Source: CAYYJR01 sp964472305
Lineage (GTDB): Bacteria > Armatimonadota > Hebobacteria > CAIYQO01
Length of the DNA stretch: 64,000 nucleotides
Direction: 5' to 3'
Assembly: GCA_964472305.1 (NCBI GenBank)
Contig: CAYYJR010000010.1
Coordinates: 62,001-126,000 of the forward strand
Numbering within the stretch: position 1 is the stretch's first letter; every line of letters begins with the position of its first letter. This document shows positions 61,838 through 64,000 of this stretch, piece after piece. The position numbers and the translations under genes were made by a program. A model generated the notes under the pieces. The model did not search any database and was not told where the DNA came from. It was given only the letters and a program-made list of their open reading frames with translations.

Positions 61838-64000
61838 ATGACCATCAAACAGTTTTTCCAGGTTGCCTACACGCTATTCTTCCTGTTGATCCTGGCGATT
61901 GGCATCATTGCCGCGTTTCTGTTCGACGTGCAAGGCGATTTGAACCGCAGCCAGCGCAACCGATTGGAATCGCTCACCATTGCCGATGAATTTCGCCAGA
62001 CATCGGATGATCTGACCCGCATGGCGCGAACTTTTATCGCTACCAGTGATAAAAAATACCTGAAATATTACGCGGACATTCTCGCCATCCGCGACGGCAA
62101 GAAGTCGCGTCCCGAGCATTATGAGAATCCTTACTGGGATTTTTACATCGCGCACGGCTATCCCCCTCGCAGCAATTACCTGGCGCTCTCGATCAAACAT
62201 CGCATGGTACAACTCGGATTCACCAATGCGGAACTGGTGCTGCTGGCCAATGCGCAACAGCATTCCGATCAGTTGCAGAAGATCGAGCGCCAGGCTATGG
62301 CGCTGGCGCGGGGATTGTATGACGACGGCAGCGGTCACTACACCCAGAACGGCGTTCCCAACCCGGCGTTGGCAATGCGCCTGCTGAATAACATGGAATA
62401 CCATCTGGTGAAGGCGCAGGTGATGGAGCCGATCGACGATTTCATCACTATGACCGATGAACGCACCACCGCCGCGGTCGCACGGTACGCCGGGCAAAGC
62501 ACGTTGTACCTGGAGTTGATTTTTGGCTTGCTCTTCGTGCTGCTGGCACTCACGGTCACGTCTTCAATCCTCATCGGCTATCGCGTCACATCGCCGGTCA
62601 CCCGGCTGCAGGAACAAACCCAGAGTGTGGCGGCCGACCTGGACCGGCTGGCCGATGTCGCCAACGAAATCGCACGCGGCGAGTTGTCGCTCACCTTCGA
62701 CACGCTGACGCAACCGCTGCCGGTCACCACGAAAGACGAGATCGGGCAGTTGTCGCGCATGCAGAATCAGATGATCACCTGCCTGCAAGAAGCGGGAGTG
62801 GCGATCGCGAAGATTACTAAGGACATGGGCGAACAGGCGCTCAAGTTGAACGAGACGAATGCGGAGTTGGAGACGAAGAACGTCCTGCTGGTGGAGGCGA
62901 AGGAGACGGCCGACGCCGCCAACCGCGCGAAAAGTGACTTCCTGGCGCGCATGAGCCACGAAATTCGCACCCCGATGAACGCCATCATCGGCATGGCCTA
63001 CCTGGCGCTGAAACAGGAGCTGACACCCAAGCTGCGCGACTACATCGGCAAGATCCATAATGCCGGCACCTCGCTGCTCGGTATCATCAACGATATCCTG
63101 GATTTCTCCAAGATCGAAGCCGGCAAGCTGGACATCGAGAGCACGGAGTTCGTGCTCGATCAGGTGACCGGCAACGTGACAAACCTGGTGGCGCATAAGA
63201 TTCAGGAACAGGGACTGGAATTGGTACTGGACCTGGCGCCCGATCTGCCTCAGCATCTGATCGGCGACCCGCTGCGCCTGGGACAGATTCTCACCAACCT
63301 CATCAACAACGCCATCAAGTTCACCGAGACCGGCGAGGTGTACCTGAAAGGAAAAGTGCTGGAACAAGCCGGCGAAAAGGTGAAGGTGCTGTTTTCCGTG
63401 CGCGACACCGGCATCGGCATGACGCCGGAACAGGCCGGCAAGCTGTTCCAGGCTTTTTCGCAGGCAGATGGCTCGACCACGCGCAAATACGGCGGCACCG
63501 GGTTGGGGTTGGCCATCTGCCGGCGTCTGGTCGAGATGATGGGCGGGCAGATCTGGGTTGACAGTGAACCGGGCGTGGGGAGCACGTTCTCCTTCACCGC
63601 ATGGTTCACGCTGGGCGCCGAGCAGTCGCAGGTGCGTAAAATCGTGCCGGAAAAGTTGAATGGGCTGCGCATCCTGGTGGTGGACGACAACGCGGTGGCG
63701 CGCGAGGTGATTCAGGAACAATTGCAGGCGCTGGGCTTCACCGTGCAGAGCGTCGACGCGGGCGCGAAAGCTATTGCCTACGTGAAGCAGATGGACGCGG
63801 ATCGGCCGTACGATATCGTTTTTATCGACTGGAAGATGCCGGAGATGGATGGTATTGAAACCGCGCAGCGCATCAAGCAGGATCCGGCGTTGAATCATCC
63901 GCCGGCCGTCGTCATCGTGACGGCATTCGACCGCGATGAAGTGCGCCATGAGGCTGCCGACGCCGGTCTGGACGGCTTTCTCATCAAGCCGGTCACCCAA
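61838..64000 (+). CDS. Hybrid sensor histidine kinase, 3' part beyond the window
   Basis: The frame from ATG 61838 is open to the right edge, giving 721 residues so far. It has a membrane helix (TLFFLLILAIGIIAAFLF), a roughly 210-residue periplasmic helical region, a second helix (LLFVLLALTVTSSILIGY), a HAMP-like stretch and a coiled coil. The HisKA box FLARMSHEIRTPMNAIIGM gives phospho-acceptor His374; ATPase motifs NLINNAIKFT, DTGIGM and GGTGLGLA follow. A receiver domain begins at LRILVVDDNAV with predicted phospho-Asp664 in FIDWKMPEMDG. A second receiver or Hpt may follow outside. Confidence 0.94.
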   Translation, partial: MTIKQFFQVAYTLFFLLILAIGIIAAFLFDVQGDLNRSQRNRLESLTIADEFRQTSDDLTRMARTFIATSDKKYLKYYADILAIRDGKKSRPEHYENPYWDFYIAHGYPPRSNYLALSIKHRMVQLGFTNAELVLLANAQQHSDQLQKIERQAMALARGLYDDGSGHYTQNGVPNPALAMRLLNNMEYHLVKAQVMEPIDDFITMTDERTTAAVARYAGQSTLYLELIFGLLFVLLALTVTSSILIGYRVTSPVTRLQEQTQSVAADLDRLADVANEIARGELSLTFDTLTQPLPVTTKDEIGQLSRMQNQMITCLQEAGVAIAKITKDMGEQALKLNETNAELETKNVLLVEAKETADAANRAKSDFLARMSHEIRTPMNAIIGMAYLALKQELTPKLRDYIGKIHNAGTSLLGIINDILDFSKIEAGKLDIESTEFVLDQVTGNVTNLVAHKIQEQGLELVLDLAPDLPQHLIGDPLRLGQILTNLINNAIKFTETGEVYLKGKVLEQAGEKVKVLFSVRDTGIGMTPEQAGKLFQAFSQADGSTTRKYGGTGLGLAICRRLVEMMGGQIWVDSEPGVGSTFSFTAWFTLGAEQSQVRKIVPEKLNGLRILVVDDNAVAREVIQEQLQALGFTVQSVDAGAKAIAYVKQMDADRPYDIVFIDWKMPEMDGIETAQRIKQDPALNHPPAVVIVTAFDRDEVRHEAADAGLDGFLIKPVTQ

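Noticed and set aside
62564..64000. Long open frame on the minus strand at the right edge
   Set aside because: It is the antisense shadow of the plus-strand histidine kinase, whose domain motifs are all in the other frame.
1..64000. CRISPR arrays or cas genes
   Set aside because: No regularly spaced repeats and no cas-like protein were seen.

Overview
The window looks like a GC-rich chromosome segment from a free-living, two-membrane, carbohydrate-degrading bacterium. It encodes a porin-like barrel protein, lipoproteins, O-antigen-type surface-glycan genes, a Rex redox regulator, an iron/manganese superoxide dismutase and many glycoside hydrolases or esterases. The mix of 'stalk' (copper amine oxidase N-terminal) domains, Gfo/Idh/MocA oxidoreductases, SASA esterases and pseudopilin-like small proteins resembles Armatimonadota or a neighbouring phylum. 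That assignment is a guess: there is no rRNA or other strong marker here.

Positions 1-26,500 are mostly ordinary chromosome. On the minus strand lie TldD, two small secreted or pilin-like genes and a second pilin-like gene cut by the left edge. ProA, a PII-like small protein, the CrcB fluoride channel and a DUF190 protein follow on the plus strand, then Rex and an O-antigen-ligase-like protein with TPRs. After a HIT hydrolase and the superoxide dismutase comes a minus-strand surface-glycan group: SASA esterase, YfhO-like protein, a GT2-methyltransferase fusion and GtrA. Two dehydrogenase-type genes, several secreted or membrane proteins of unknown role, an ECF sigma/anti-sigma pair and a rhodanese complete this part.

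Positions 26,600-41,800 are accessory. A tRNA-Glu with a clear promoter and terminator borders a visibly AT-richer 3.3 kb gene. That gene encodes a nuclease-like domain plus a STAND-type P-loop NTPase with a long C-terminal region, a candidate anti-phage defence protein. Recombinase-associated and glycosidase fragments follow. Next is a four-gene polysaccharide-degradation operon (GH127, GH32-like, BNR propeller, alpha/beta hydrolase). It starts at a divergent promoter region carrying two copies of a 14-bp palindrome. The opposite arm of that region leads into a signal-peptide gene destroyed by an IS3-family element, which is itself truncated. Several decayed gene pieces surround the scar.

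Positions 41,800-49,600 hold a compact minus-strand operon: an FMN-binding-like protein, an OB-fold protein, two FtsX/MacB-type permeases, two ABC ATPases and a porin-like protein, followed by a clostripain-family lipoprotein that has lost its catalytic cysteine. The ATPases look like a heterodimer with one degenerate nucleotide site. I regard this operon and the STAND protein as the two best candidates for undescribed systems.

Positions 49,600-64,000 return to general functions: a MidA-type methyltransferase with a coupled small ORF, a GH3 glucosidase, an epimerase-like protein overlapping aspartate kinase, a B12-binding radical SAM enzyme, a stalk-domain protein, RecQ, and a plus-strand hybrid histidine kinase that runs off the right edge.
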